From Firmicutes bacterium UBA5010 (lineage in GTDB: Bacteria; Bacillota; Clostridia; Tissierellales; Sedimentibacteraceae), in the NCBI GenBank assembly GCA_002396645.1, contig DGYI01000005.1, positions 32,002-96,001 of the forward strand: 64,000 nt of DNA, written 5' to 3'. Within the stretch, counting starts at the first letter, position 1; every line of letters begins with the position of its first letter. Positions 45,537-54,483 of this stretch are shown one piece after another. The position numbers were made by a program, and so were the translations under genes. The notes under the pieces were generated by a model that worked only from the letters and a program-made list of their open reading frames with translations, ran no database searches and was not told the origin of the DNA.

Positions 45537-45749
45537 AATTATAATGCTTCTCCTTGTTTTAATGTTAAGTTAATTATTTAATTTGATTGCCAATTTGCTA
45601 AATGCAATAATTATATTATCATATATTTTCTTTTAAATTATTCAGATATATGGTAAAATATAAAAAATAATAAAATAATTTGCTGAATTTTTTGGACTTC
45701 ATTTGAAATATTTAATCTTAAATTTTTAAATTTGAAGGAGGAATTTTAT

Positions 45750-46277
45750 ATGATATTATTATTGGTCGGACCTTCCGGTTCAGGTAAAAAATCTTTTAAA
45801 CTAGCCTGTAGAGATTATGGAATAAGAGTTATCAAATCCTGCACTACAAAACCAAAAACAGATGAAAAAGATGAGGAAGTTTACAAATTTCTTACAGATG
45901 CTGAATTTAACAAGCTTATCAGAAACGATGAGCTGCTTGATTGGGTAGTATATAATGGCTATAAGTACGGAACTTTAAGAAATGATTTCACAAAAAACTG
46001 TGTTACTATTGTGGACAAGGATGCAATGAATAAGATTCTAAAGGTTTATGCCGGGAAAGTTTTCATAATATATTTTGATGTTTCAGAGGATGAATGCAGA
46101 AGAAGATGTTTAGAAAGAGGCGAAAGCCCCGGAATAGTAGAGGAAAAAATCATAAACGACAGAAACAGACTTAAAAATTTCAACAAAGGCTTGGCAAATA
46201 TGATAATACGTGATGAAGACTTAGGACGATTTAATAGCATATTGAAAGAAAATGCAGCAAAATGGGTAGTAAGATAA
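45750..46277 (+). CDS. Guanylate-kinase-like P-loop protein
   Basis: The start is ATG at 45750, after AAGGAGGAATTTTAT. The 175-residue product has the P-loop VGPSGSGKKS, the KSCTTKPKTDEKDE segment equivalent to the guanylate-binding TTR region, and YFDVSEDECRRRCLERGE. True guanylate kinases have RxxTTR in the second motif and Ser/Thr after the P-loop Lys. Here a Lys follows, then Ser, and the Arg is replaced by Lys, so it may be a divergent paralogue with another substrate. It stands alone and ends in a strong terminator. Confidence 0.8.
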   Translation: MILLLVGPSGSGKKSFKLACRDYGIRVIKSCTTKPKTDEKDEEVYKFLTDAEFNKLIRNDELLDWVVYNGYKYGTLRNDFTKNCVTIVDKDAMNKILKVYAGKVFIIYFDVSEDECRRRCLERGESPGIVEEKIINDRNRLKNFNKGLANMIIRDEDLGRFNSILKENAAKWVVR

Positions 46278-46296
46278 AGAGTGATATGCAATATAA

Positions 46297-46348
46297 AAAA
46301 TCTGCCGCAAGATAGAATTTTGATAATTTTCTATTTGCGACAGATTTT
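46297..46348. terminator. Long bidirectional terminator
   Basis: AAAATCTGCCGCAAGATAGAA and its near-complement TTCTATTTGCGACAGATTTT form a stem of about 20 bp with two mismatches or wobbles. It lies between two converging genes, with A- and T-runs at the stem ends, so it can work on both strands. Confidence 0.85.
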
Positions 46349-46383
46349 ATACTTTAGTCTAATAATTGAATTTAGACTAAAAG

Positions 46384-48144
46384 CTATTTTTTTACTAATT
46401 CTATAAATAAGTCTATTTGCTTAGCGAAAGATTCAAGTCCTTTTCTCCAGAATTCCTTATCGGTCAAATCAATATCTGCAATTTTAGCAACATCTTCTAC
46501 ACTCATAATTGTAGTAGAGTTAAGTAATTTTTTATATTTAGGAACAAAAGATTCGCCTTCTTCTTGGTATTTAGCATACAGACCTCTTGCAAATAAACCG
46601 CCGAAGGCATAAGGGAAGTTGTAGAAGCTTAAGTCAGAGCTGTAATAATGTCCTTTACATGCCCACATGTAAGGATGAAGCAAACTGTTATCAAGTCCAT
46701 CACCATAAGCCTCTTTTTGTGCGTTTAACATTATATCACAAAGATTATCAGGGAACATAAAACTATCGCTTCTGTTCTCGAATACAGCAGTTTCAAACAG
46801 GTATCTTGAATATATGTCACATATTATTTGAGTTACATCCTGCAATTGACTTTCAACCAATGCAAGCTTTATATCATCATTTTCGGCAGAAGCTATCGCA
46901 GCATTCATAATGATATTTTCATTAAAAGTTGATGCTGTTTCTGCAACAGGCATAGAGTAGCTTGTATTCAATATTTTGTTATCCATGATATTTAAGTTAT
47001 GATAAGCATGACCCAATTCATGTGCTAAAGTTACAACGTCACCGAAATTGCCATCAAAATTAGTTAAGATTCGGCTTTCTCTTATTGTGTGTATAGTAGC
47101 ACAAAATGCTCCGCCCACTTTACCTTCTCTGGGATAAAAATCTATCCAATCTTCTTCATACGCGCGGTTAACCATTTCTGCAAGGTCAGGTGCAAAACCC
47201 TTAAATAAATTTATTAAATAATCCTTAGATTCTTCAATAGTATATTTTTTGTTGTTATTTCCCATAGGAGCAAACATATCATACCACGGAAGTCCATTTT
47301 TATGTCCTAGAACCTCTCCCTTAACCCTCAGGTAATTGTGGAACTTAGGCAAATATTCTTTCATAGCTCCTATTAAAGCATCTAAGGTTTCACGCTTCAT
47401 ACGCGCATTATGCAAGGTTTGCTCAAGAGCTGAGCCGAAGCCTCTTAATTTGCATTCATTTATAACTTGAAGTTTAATGCTGTTTAATGAGAATGCCAAT
47501 GAGTCCTTGATTTTTTCATAGCTTGCAAGCTCTGCTTCATAAGCCTCTTTTCTTACTTTTGAATCGGCATCATAAGCGAGGTTTCTTATAGAAGATAATG
47601 TAGTTTTTTCTCCGTTATAATCCACTTGTACAGATGAAGTCAGATAAGATTGAAGATCTGACCACGCACTTCCGCCGCTTATATCAAATTTAGAAATTAC
47701 TTCTTCTACTTCATCGCTCAATACATATTTGCTGTCTGCAACGATTAAATTAAGATAATATTCATAATCCTTTAAAGTCGGATTTGAATTTATTACTTCA
47801 TCAAGATTTTTAATTTCTGATATGTATTTTTTTAATATTGTTATAGATTTTGTTGTGCTGCTTATTTTATCACTTAGTTTTCCAAGATAAGAAGCGCTGT
47901 CTGCATCCTTAGTGTTTACCGACTGTCTTAAGCTGGCAAAAGAAAAGAGTTTTGAAAAAAGTCTTCTTTGTGCTTCAAGAAGCTCTATTGCTTTTAGTAA
48001 ATTTTTTTGCGTTTCGTTTTCCTTTAGTGTAAGTACAAAATTGTTTAATTCGTCAACTATTTCGTCAACTTTTTTTATGTCTTCAAGAAAATTAGGATCA
48101 TCATATCCCTTGTAAAGTTTGTCTAAAGACCACACAGAATTCAT
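46384..48144 (-). CDS. pepF: Oligoendopeptidase F, M3 family
   Basis: A 586-residue zinc metallopeptidase. The active site HELGH is at 375-379, with the surrounding VTLAHELGHAYHN and a downstream Glu in PVAETASTFNE that completes the zinc site. The length and the C-terminal SLLHPYMWACKGHYYSSDL are normal for PepF. It cleaves oligopeptides in the cytoplasm. ATG at 48144 follows TAGGAG on the minus strand. It is one of two M3 peptidases in the window, the other at 52759. Confidence 0.93.
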   Translation of the reverse strand: MNSVWSLDKLYKGYDDPNFLEDIKKVDEIVDELNNFVLTLKENETQKNLLKAIELLEAQRRLFSKLFSFASLRQSVNTKDADSASYLGKLSDKISSTTKSITILKKYISEIKNLDEVINSNPTLKDYEYYLNLIVADSKYVLSDEVEEVISKFDISGGSAWSDLQSYLTSSVQVDYNGEKTTLSSIRNLAYDADSKVRKEAYEAELASYEKIKDSLAFSLNSIKLQVINECKLRGFGSALEQTLHNARMKRETLDALIGAMKEYLPKFHNYLRVKGEVLGHKNGLPWYDMFAPMGNNNKKYTIEESKDYLINLFKGFAPDLAEMVNRAYEEDWIDFYPREGKVGGAFCATIHTIRESRILTNFDGNFGDVVTLAHELGHAYHNLNIMDNKILNTSYSMPVAETASTFNENIIMNAAIASAENDDIKLALVESQLQDVTQIICDIYSRYLFETAVFENRSDSFMFPDNLCDIMLNAQKEAYGDGLDNSLLHPYMWACKGHYYSSDLSFYNFPYAFGGLFARGLYAKYQEEGESFVPKYKKLLNSTTIMSVEDVAKIADIDLTDKEFWRKGLESFAKQIDLFIELVKK

Positions 48145-48339
48145 TTTATTCTCCTAAATTTATAAAATTTTAAATGTCAATAAATTGAAGCATTTATAGC
48201 AGTATTCTATCATATAAAATTATAAAATTCAATTCATCTCTAAAAATTATATTAATACCAATACAAATATATTGAATTGAACTTTGCATTTGATATAATA
48301 ATACTATTAGGTATTATTTCAAACTAAGTTTGAGACTAT

Positions 48340-50172
48340 ATGAATGGAGACTGTATTTTGAGAAAACAATTATTAGGATTAGAATTACTCAGAGTTAATT
48401 TTAAGTCAGTTTTTATTTTTGAAATTTTCTATAAAGTTGCCGCAATTTTATTGTTTGTGCCTTTATTATTGGCTGCTTCAAATTTTTCATTGAAGCTTGC
48501 CGGTATAAAATATCTTTCAAACGATAATCTTTTTTATTTTTTTACAAGACCATCAACTATTGTAATTATAATTTTATTTGTACTGTGCCTTGCTTTTTAT
48601 TTGATGTTTGAGATTATGTCTTTTTTAGGGTGTTTTCATGCATCATATTACAATAAAAAAATTTCTGCTCTGCATATATTCAGATTAGGAATATATTCAG
48701 TTAAAAAACTGTTTAAAGGTATGAATTTTCTATTAGTGTTTATTGTTATATTGATTTTTCCGCTGATAAGATTCATACAGGGCTATGTGTTGCTTTCAAA
48801 CATGAAGTTTCCGAATTTTGTAGCAAATTATCTTAACAAATCTGAAACATTGGCATTAGCTGTTACAGTTTTGATTATATCAATAATTTCTATAAAATTG
48901 ATATACAGCTTGTGTTATTTTTGTACAGAAAATCACAATCTCAAGGAATCAATAAAAAAAGGACTCCGTTTAATAGAAGGTAATTATATAAAGACAGTTT
49001 TAGGATTATTAATATGGAATATTTCTATTGCACTGGCTGCGGTTATAATTTTGATAATAATCATGTTTTTTGTAGTTGTCAGCTTAAAACTTTTTGGAAT
49101 TGCAGAAACTGCACACCTTATAACACTGCAGGCATACAGATGGATACTTATTTTAGTAAGCGGTTTATATACAATATTTTCTACTCCTATTTCCTTTGCA
49201 TATATATGCTCGTATTACTACAAGGAAAGGTCTAAAGACGGAGAAATATTAAATTTTTATAAAATACCGAAACTTGTGCTTAAAAGACCTGTTGCAGCAA
49301 AGATTTCGCTTATGATTTTTGTTGCGGTTTTAATTACAAGCAATATATTTATTTTCGTATTTCAGCCAAACATTTTTACGCCGAATATACAGCTCCTTCA
49401 AAACACTAATGTGACCGCACACAGAGGAGATTCAATCAATGCACCCGAAAATACCATTGCAGCTTTTGAGAGCGCAATATCTCATTTTGCAGACTGGATT
49501 GAACTTGATTTGAGACAGACTAAAGACGGAGTAATAGTAGTAATTCATGACAGCAGTCTGAAAAGAACTGCGGGAATAAATAAAAGAGTTGGAGAACTTA
49601 CTTATGATGAGATAAAAGATCTCGACGTGGGAACTTGGTTCGGCAAGGAATATGCCGGTGAAAAAATTCCTACATTGGATGAAGCTATAAAGCATATAAA
49701 CGGCAGAGCAAAACTGAATATAGAGCTGAAACCTACAGGGTATGAGACGGATTTTGAAAAAGAAGTTGTAAGAATTATTAAGGAAAACAAAATTGAAGCT
49801 CAATGTGTTGTTAGCTCCTTAAAATATGATACATTAAGAAGGGTTAAGAAAATTGCACCGGAGATAAAAACAATTTTTGTCACAGGCATAGCCTATGGAG
49901 ATCTTACATATTTGGAATATGCCGATGGATTTAGCATAGAACAAAATTTTATAACCAAAAAACTTGTGAACAACATAAAAAATAGCGAAAAAGATTTATA
50001 TGTATGGACTGTAAATAATGCAGCCGATGTTCAAAAAATGGTTGAGATGGGCGTCGATAATATTATCACCGATAATCCTTTAAAAGCAAAGGAAGCAATA
50101 TATAAAAAGTATGCTCCTGATATGCTGATTGACTTGTTTAATCAAAGTCTTTCTTATACCAGGGAGATATAA
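48340..50172 (+). CDS. Membrane-anchored glycerophosphodiester phosphodiesterase
   Basis: The 610-residue protein has seven or eight transmembrane segments in the first 340 residues, the GDPD membrane domain, followed by a catalytic domain. The catalytic part opens with TAHRGDSINAPENTIAAFE and contains ELDLRQTKDGVIVVIHD, holding the two His and the Glu/Asp metal ligands. It hydrolyses glycerophosphodiesters, probably from lipids or teichoic acids. ATG at 48340 has a weak binding site; a TTG six codons later, after GGAG, is an alternative start. A terminator follows. Confidence 0.9.
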   Translation: MNGDCILRKQLLGLELLRVNFKSVFIFEIFYKVAAILLFVPLLLAASNFSLKLAGIKYLSNDNLFYFFTRPSTIVIIILFVLCLAFYLMFEIMSFLGCFHASYYNKKISALHIFRLGIYSVKKLFKGMNFLLVFIVILIFPLIRFIQGYVLLSNMKFPNFVANYLNKSETLALAVTVLIISIISIKLIYSLCYFCTENHNLKESIKKGLRLIEGNYIKTVLGLLIWNISIALAAVIILIIIMFFVVVSLKLFGIAETAHLITLQAYRWILILVSGLYTIFSTPISFAYICSYYYKERSKDGEILNFYKIPKLVLKRPVAAKISLMIFVAVLITSNIFIFVFQPNIFTPNIQLLQNTNVTAHRGDSINAPENTIAAFESAISHFADWIELDLRQTKDGVIVVIHDSSLKRTAGINKRVGELTYDEIKDLDVGTWFGKEYAGEKIPTLDEAIKHINGRAKLNIELKPTGYETDFEKEVVRIIKENKIEAQCVVSSLKYDTLRRVKKIAPEIKTIFVTGIAYGDLTYLEYADGFSIEQNFITKKLVNNIKNSEKDLYVWTVNNAADVQKMVEMGVDNIITDNPLKAKEAIYKKYAPDMLIDLFNQSLSYTREI

Positions 50173-50175
50173 GAG

Positions 50176-50209
50176 AAAAGCGGAGCAAACTGCTATTGCT
50201 CCGCTTTTT
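50176..50209 (+). terminator. Strong intrinsic terminator
   Basis: AAAAGCGGAGCAA (50176-50188) pairs with TTGCTCCGCTTTT (50196-50208) perfectly, loop of 7 nt, ending in a T-run. It ends the phosphodiesterase gene. Confidence 0.9.
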
Positions 50210-50230
50210 CTATCTAATAGAAAAGTTTTT

Positions 50231-50260
50231 CTTCCATAGAGTGAAGCAAGCTTCACTCTT
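50231..50260. repeat. CTTCCATAGAGTGAA terminator module, copy C
   Basis: CTTCCATA is followed by GAGTGAAGC and GCTTCACTC, a perfect 9-bp stem with an AA loop, then TTTT. The first 15 bases equal those at 32728 and 43846, while the stem has changed in a compensated way. It lies between converging genes, just after an ordinary terminator, as at 43843. Confidence 0.7.
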
Positions 50261-51859
50261 TTATCCTAATATTTTCTTTAAGTCCTCTTCCGGAGTGCTT
50301 ATCGGAGAAATATTGTAATTTTCAACTAAGAAAGATAATACATTCGGTGATACAAATGCAGGTAAAGAAGGTCCTAAGTAAATGTTTTTAATTCCTAAGT
50401 GTAAAAGTGTAAGTAATATACAAACAGCTTTTTGTTCGTACCAAGAAAGTACCATTGATAAAGGAAGATCATTTACGCCACATTCAAAAGCTTCAGCTAA
50501 AGCAACAGCAACTCTTATTGCACTGTAGGCGTCATTACATTGACCCATATCCATTATTCTTGGAAGACCGCCTATTTCGCCTATGTTTAAGTCGTTGAAA
50601 CGATATTTTCCGCAAGCTAATGTAAGAATTATAGAATCAGCAGGACTTTGTTTAACAAAATCTGTATAGTAGTTTCTTCCCGGTTTAGCCCCGTCACATC
50701 CTCCTACTAAGAAGAAGTGCTTGATAGCTCCTTGTTTAACAGCATCTATAACCTTATCTGCAACAGATAAAACAGTTCCGTGAGAGAATCCTGTCGTTAC
50801 TTCTGTTCCGCCGTTTATTCCTGTAAACTCTTTATCTTCATCATATCCGCCAAGCTCTAAAGCTTTTTCTATAACAGGAGTAAAGTCTTTAGTATGGTCC
50901 TCACTATAGTCAATATGAATCATTTCAGGATATGATACTACGGCTGTTGTAAATATTCTGTCGCTGTAATTTTCTTTAACAGGCATGATACAGTTTGTAG
51001 TAAACAGAACAGGCCCTTTGATGTCTATAAACTCTTTTTGCTGATTTTGCCATGCAGTTCCGAAATTACCTTTTAAGTGCGAATGCTTTTTAAGCTCCGG
51101 ATAAGCATGTGCAGGAAGCATTTCTCCGTGAGTGTAAATATTGATGCCTTTTCCTTCTGTTTGCTCTAATAATTGTTTTAAGTCATATAAATCATGACCG
51201 CTTACAACTATAAAAGGTCCTTTTTCTACAGTCAAAGGAACTTTAGTCGGTACAGGTGTTCCATAAGTTTCGGTATTTGCTTTGTCTAAAAGCTCCATGC
51301 ATTTCAGATTTACTCTTCCGACTTCTAATACTGTAGGAAGCAAATCATCCATTCCTAAATCTTCACCTATTGCAGCTAAAGCCTTATAGAAAAAGCTGTT
51401 TACTTCATCATCAGTATATCCAAGTACCAAAGCGTGGTGAGCATATGCAGCCATTCCCTTTAAACCAAATAATATTAATGATTTTAATGAGCGTATATCC
51501 TCATTGTCACCCCATATTTTATTCATGTCATAGCTTTCACTGTTTGGACATTTTGATTCACATACATTGCAGTTTGGATTTAATGATTCTTTTTCCTTAT
51601 TAACCTTGTCTGTAAAAGCTTTTATGGTTGTATCATTAAAGCTCACATTAGTGATAGTAGTAAACAGTCCCTCTATCACAAGAGTGTCGGTGGATTCAGA
51701 TGTAGGAGCACCATTTACTGTTTTTGCAAGACCAATCAAAGCTCCTATTAATTCATCCTGAAAGTTTGCAGTGTCTGATTGCTTTCCGCACACTCCCTTC
51801 TTAGTACAGGCTATAGTTCCTGCTGTTTGTTCACATTGGAAACAAAACATTTCGTTCAT
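50261..51859 (-). CDS. hcp: Hydroxylamine reductase / hybrid cluster protein
   Basis: A 532-residue protein of full length. The N-terminal cysteines Cys6, Cys9, Cys18 and Cys24 (CxxC, x8, C, x5, C) bind the [4Fe-4S] cluster in the spacing usual for strict anaerobes. The hybrid cluster ligands are seen around NCNVCESKCPN, FLVGGCDGAKPGR and TLACGKYRFN. Hcp acts on nitric oxide and hydroxylamine in the anaerobic nitrosative-stress response. The divergent Crp/Fnr gene, 117 bp away, is the probable regulator. ATG at 51859 follows GGAGG on the minus strand. Confidence 0.95.
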   Translation of the reverse strand: MNEMFCFQCEQTAGTIACTKKGVCGKQSDTANFQDELIGALIGLAKTVNGAPTSESTDTLVIEGLFTTITNVSFNDTTIKAFTDKVNKEKESLNPNCNVCESKCPNSESYDMNKIWGDNEDIRSLKSLILFGLKGMAAYAHHALVLGYTDDEVNSFFYKALAAIGEDLGMDDLLPTVLEVGRVNLKCMELLDKANTETYGTPVPTKVPLTVEKGPFIVVSGHDLYDLKQLLEQTEGKGINIYTHGEMLPAHAYPELKKHSHLKGNFGTAWQNQQKEFIDIKGPVLFTTNCIMPVKENYSDRIFTTAVVSYPEMIHIDYSEDHTKDFTPVIEKALELGGYDEDKEFTGINGGTEVTTGFSHGTVLSVADKVIDAVKQGAIKHFFLVGGCDGAKPGRNYYTDFVKQSPADSIILTLACGKYRFNDLNIGEIGGLPRIMDMGQCNDAYSAIRVAVALAEAFECGVNDLPLSMVLSWYEQKAVCILLTLLHLGIKNIYLGPSLPAFVSPNVLSFLVENYNISPISTPEEDLKKILG

Positions 51860-51905
51860 ACATTAACCTCCAAAAAAATTATTATATCATATAAGTTTAT
51901 CCATG

Positions 51906-51934
51906 TTGACTTTATAATATAATTGTAATATAAT
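51906..51934 (+). promoter_or_regulatory. Promoter of the Crp/Fnr gene
   Basis: TTGACT (51906-51911) and TATAAT (51929-51934) are exactly 17 bp apart, a near-consensus sigma-A promoter. Transcription would start near 51941, about 35 nt before the start codon. Confidence 0.75.
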
Positions 51935-51948
51935 TCCTATAAAAAGTA

Positions 51949-51964
51949 TGTTGTTTTTACAACA
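51949..51964. promoter_or_regulatory. Likely operator in the hcp-crp/fnr intergenic region
   Basis: TGTTGT and ACAACA form a perfect 6-bp palindrome with a 4-nt T spacer, just downstream of the expected transcription start. The position suits autorepression by the Crp/Fnr protein. It also lies upstream of hcp on the other strand. Confidence 0.5.
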
Positions 51965-51976
51965 AATGGAGCAGTT

Positions 51977-52639
51977 ATGAAAAAATATTTGGAAGTTTTA
52001 GAAAGGTGTTCACTGTTTTACAATATATCCCAAAATGACTTGAACAGCGTATTGCACTGTTTATCGGCAAAAGATAAATTCTATAAGAAAAATGACTTTA
52101 TTTTTTCAGAAGAGGATACGCCTGTTTATGCAGGCATAATTATATCAGGAAGCGTTTGTGTAGTTAAAGAGGATTTCTGGGGAAACAGAGCTATTTTAGC
52201 TAAGCTTGGAGAGGGTGAACTGTTCGGAGAGGTTTTTTCGTGTGCAGAGGTCGAAAGCTTTCCTGTCAGTGTCGTAGCAACTGAAGATACTGAAATTATA
52301 TTGATAGACTGCAGAAAAGTTACAACCACATGTTCAACTGCTTGTGTTTTTCACACACAATTGATTAATAATCTGATAAAAATACTGGCAAATAAAAATA
52401 TCATGATGAATCAGAAAATACAGCATATAGTCAAGCGAACAACAAGAGAAAAGCTTCTTTCGTATTTATCGGAGCAGGCTGTTAGATTTAAGAGTGATGT
52501 TTTTACTATACCTTTTAACAGACAGGAACTTGCGGATTACCTTTCGGTCGACAGAAGCGCTATGTCAAAAGAATTGTCTAAAATGAAAGATGAAGGAATT
52601 ATAGAGTTCAATAAAAATGAATTCGTGCTTAAAGAATGA
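51977..52639 (+). CDS. Crp/Fnr-family regulator, probably controlling hcp
   Basis: A 220-residue protein with an N-terminal cyclic-nucleotide-binding-like fold (GIIISGSVCVVKEDFWG, GEGELFGEVFSC) and a C-terminal winged helix (NRQELADYLSVDRSAMSKEL). It has Cys residues near the end of the sensor domain but no clear N-terminal iron-sulfur motif of Fnr. It is divergent from hcp, as are HcpR-type regulators in many anaerobes, which respond to nitric oxide. A palindrome is present in the shared intergenic region. ATG at 51977 follows GGAG. Confidence 0.9.
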   Translation: MKKYLEVLERCSLFYNISQNDLNSVLHCLSAKDKFYKKNDFIFSEEDTPVYAGIIISGSVCVVKEDFWGNRAILAKLGEGELFGEVFSCAEVESFPVSVVATEDTEIILIDCRKVTTTCSTACVFHTQLINNLIKILANKNIMMNQKIQHIVKRTTREKLLSYLSEQAVRFKSDVFTIPFNRQELADYLSVDRSAMSKELSKMKDEGIIEFNKNEFVLKE

Positions 52640-52691
52640 AACAAAATAAATTATAGGAAGAATAAGGTTTAAATAAATTAAAAATAATGAA

Positions 52692-52752
52692 AGGATAGGC
52701 ATCGGGCCCATGCACAAATGTTTCATGGGTTATCGTAAAATCGGTGCATAGG
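52692..52752 (+). ncRNA. Candidate cis-regulatory leader RNA, copy 1
   Basis: A 61-nt leader directly before the M3 peptidase start, with a close relative at 62937 before trpS. The outer stem is CATCG (52701-52705) with CGGTG (52742-52746), and the inner stem is CCCATG (52708-52713) with CATGGG (52725-52730) around CACAAATGTTT. The inner left arm extended by CAC (52708-52716) can instead pair with GTGCATAGG (52744-52752), which holds the only ribosome-binding-like AGG, 6 nt before ATG. The two pairings exclude each other, so the element could switch translation. I do not recognise a known class; it is not a T-box. Confidence 0.7.
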
Positions 52753-52758
52753 TTAAAA

Positions 52759-54273
52759 ATGGAAAACTTAAAAAAATTGGCACTTGAATTAGAAGAGCTA
52801 AATCAAGAGTATTCGAGATTATCATGGACTCAATATACTACCGGATATGACTTCGGTGTAGAAAATCAGTATAATAAAATTATTGAGAAACTTAGCTCAA
52901 AAAGTGATTTCGAGATGATTAAACAAACTTATGAAAGAAATGATTTAAGCTTTGAGGATAAGAGAAGAGCAGAAATAATGTACAAGTCATATGAGCCTTT
53001 TCACCTATCTAAAGAAGTAAATGAGCTTTCGGCACAAATTGAAGCTCTGACAACCAAGCTTTCCGGTATATTAAATACTCATAGAAGTATTTTAAACGGA
53101 ACAGAGATATCATCTGTTGATATAGCACAAATTTTGAGAAGCGAAGACGATGAAAATAAGAGAAAGGCCGCATATTTATCGCGTGCTCAGGTTAATAAGG
53201 CTTTAGTTGACGGAGGATTTCCGGAGCTTATAAAGCTTAGAAAAGAATATGCAAAACTTCGCGGCTTTAAAGATTTTGTAGAGATGAAATTGAGTGATGA
53301 GGATTTAAACACAGATATTTTTGCTAATTGGAAAGAACAGCTTCACTCTATGCTCCCAGAGATGAATAAAGCAAGGAGCCAAATGGCGAACAAGTATCTG
53401 AAAAAGGATTCAATTATGCCTTGGGATGAAGCTTATGTTTCATCAAAGATAGCACCTTCCTTAAATACAAGAGTCGATATGTCGGATTATTATAGAGTTC
53501 TTCATAAATTCTTTTTGAGATTCGGCATTGACATAAGCAAATACAATATTACATATGATGTGTTCTCAAGAGCAAACAAATCAGAGTGGGGATATAATTT
53601 TCCTATAGCAGCAGGAAAAGATTCAAGAATTTTAGCTAATGTAAAAAATCAATTTAACGAATACGGAGTGCTTCTTCATGAAACGGGACACGGAGTACAT
53701 TCCTTCTTGCAAGATCCTGGCGATACTATATTAAATATGGGAATAAGCGGTATAGTCACAGAGGGAATTGCAAATTTATTCGGAGATTTTATGTATGATG
53801 AAATTTTCTACAGCGAGTTTTTCGGTGATAATAAATCAGTTAAAGATGAATTTGCTAATTATAAGGAGTATGCGAAACTTAATGCCCTAAGAGCAATATC
53901 GGGTATAATGTTTGACCAGAATCTTTACAGAAACGAAGTTAATTCGTTGGAAGATATAAATAAGCTGGCATTTGCAACACAAAAAGAATACCTGATGGAG
54001 GAGCCGTTTGGTGATGAGTATCCTTGGGGATTTAGAATACACCATACAACTCATCCGATATATCTGCATAATTATTTCATGGGTGATGTAACTTGCGAAA
54101 TGCTTAAGAAGAGCTTTTCTGAAAAATATAATTGCACAAATATTATGGAAAAACCTGTTGAATTTGCTGAGTTTTTGATTAGCAGCGTTATCAAACCGTC
54201 AGGATTATATAAATATTCCGAATTATTTAAGCGAATCAGCGGAGAAGATTTTTCACTTAGATATATGATATAA
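52759..54273 (+). CDS. M3-family oligopeptidase
   Basis: The start is ATG at 52759; the in-frame GTG at 52744 is inside the leader structure. The 504-residue product has the zinc site HETGH at 307-311 in LLHETGHGVHSFL and a downstream Glu in TEGIANLFGDF. It is shorter than PepF and only distantly similar to the M3 gene at 46384, so it may prefer other peptides. The leader RNA suggests translational control shared with trpS. A terminator follows at 54345. Confidence 0.9.
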   Translation: MENLKKLALELEELNQEYSRLSWTQYTTGYDFGVENQYNKIIEKLSSKSDFEMIKQTYERNDLSFEDKRRAEIMYKSYEPFHLSKEVNELSAQIEALTTKLSGILNTHRSILNGTEISSVDIAQILRSEDDENKRKAAYLSRAQVNKALVDGGFPELIKLRKEYAKLRGFKDFVEMKLSDEDLNTDIFANWKEQLHSMLPEMNKARSQMANKYLKKDSIMPWDEAYVSSKIAPSLNTRVDMSDYYRVLHKFFLRFGIDISKYNITYDVFSRANKSEWGYNFPIAAGKDSRILANVKNQFNEYGVLLHETGHGVHSFLQDPGDTILNMGISGIVTEGIANLFGDFMYDEIFYSEFFGDNKSVKDEFANYKEYAKLNALRAISGIMFDQNLYRNEVNSLEDINKLAFATQKEYLMEEPFGDEYPWGFRIHHTTHPIYLHNYFMGDVTCEMLKKSFSEKYNCTNIMEKPVEFAEFLISSVIKPSGLYKYSELFKRISGEDFSLRYMI

Positions 54274-54344
54274 TATGCGCAGCATATTTTAAATGACTCG
54301 ACATAGTTGATACTATAAGATTTCATATAAATACAGAGTTTCAG

Positions 54345-54376
54345 AACAGACTTTATTAATTTAGAGTCTGTTTTTT
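54345..54376 (+). terminator. Intrinsic terminator
   Basis: AACAGACT (54345-54352) pairs with AGTCTGTT (54364-54371), followed by a run of T. It ends the peptidase transcript. Confidence 0.85.
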
Positions 54377-54483
54377 GTAACTTAGCGGCTTTTTTATACA
54401 ACTTAGGCAAAACTTATTGATTATATAAGAAAAATTTAATATATTTAGATAAAAGCGTTCAGTAAGTTTTTGGAGGTGCAATT

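Noticed and set aside
52692..52752. The leaders at 52692 and 62937 as T-box elements
   Set aside because: They are only about 61 nt, lack the conserved T-box sequence and have no terminator/antiterminator pair.
52744..52758. GTG at 52744 as start of the second M3 peptidase
   Set aside because: It falls inside the 3' arm of the leader structure and has no binding site, while the ATG at 52759 is well placed.
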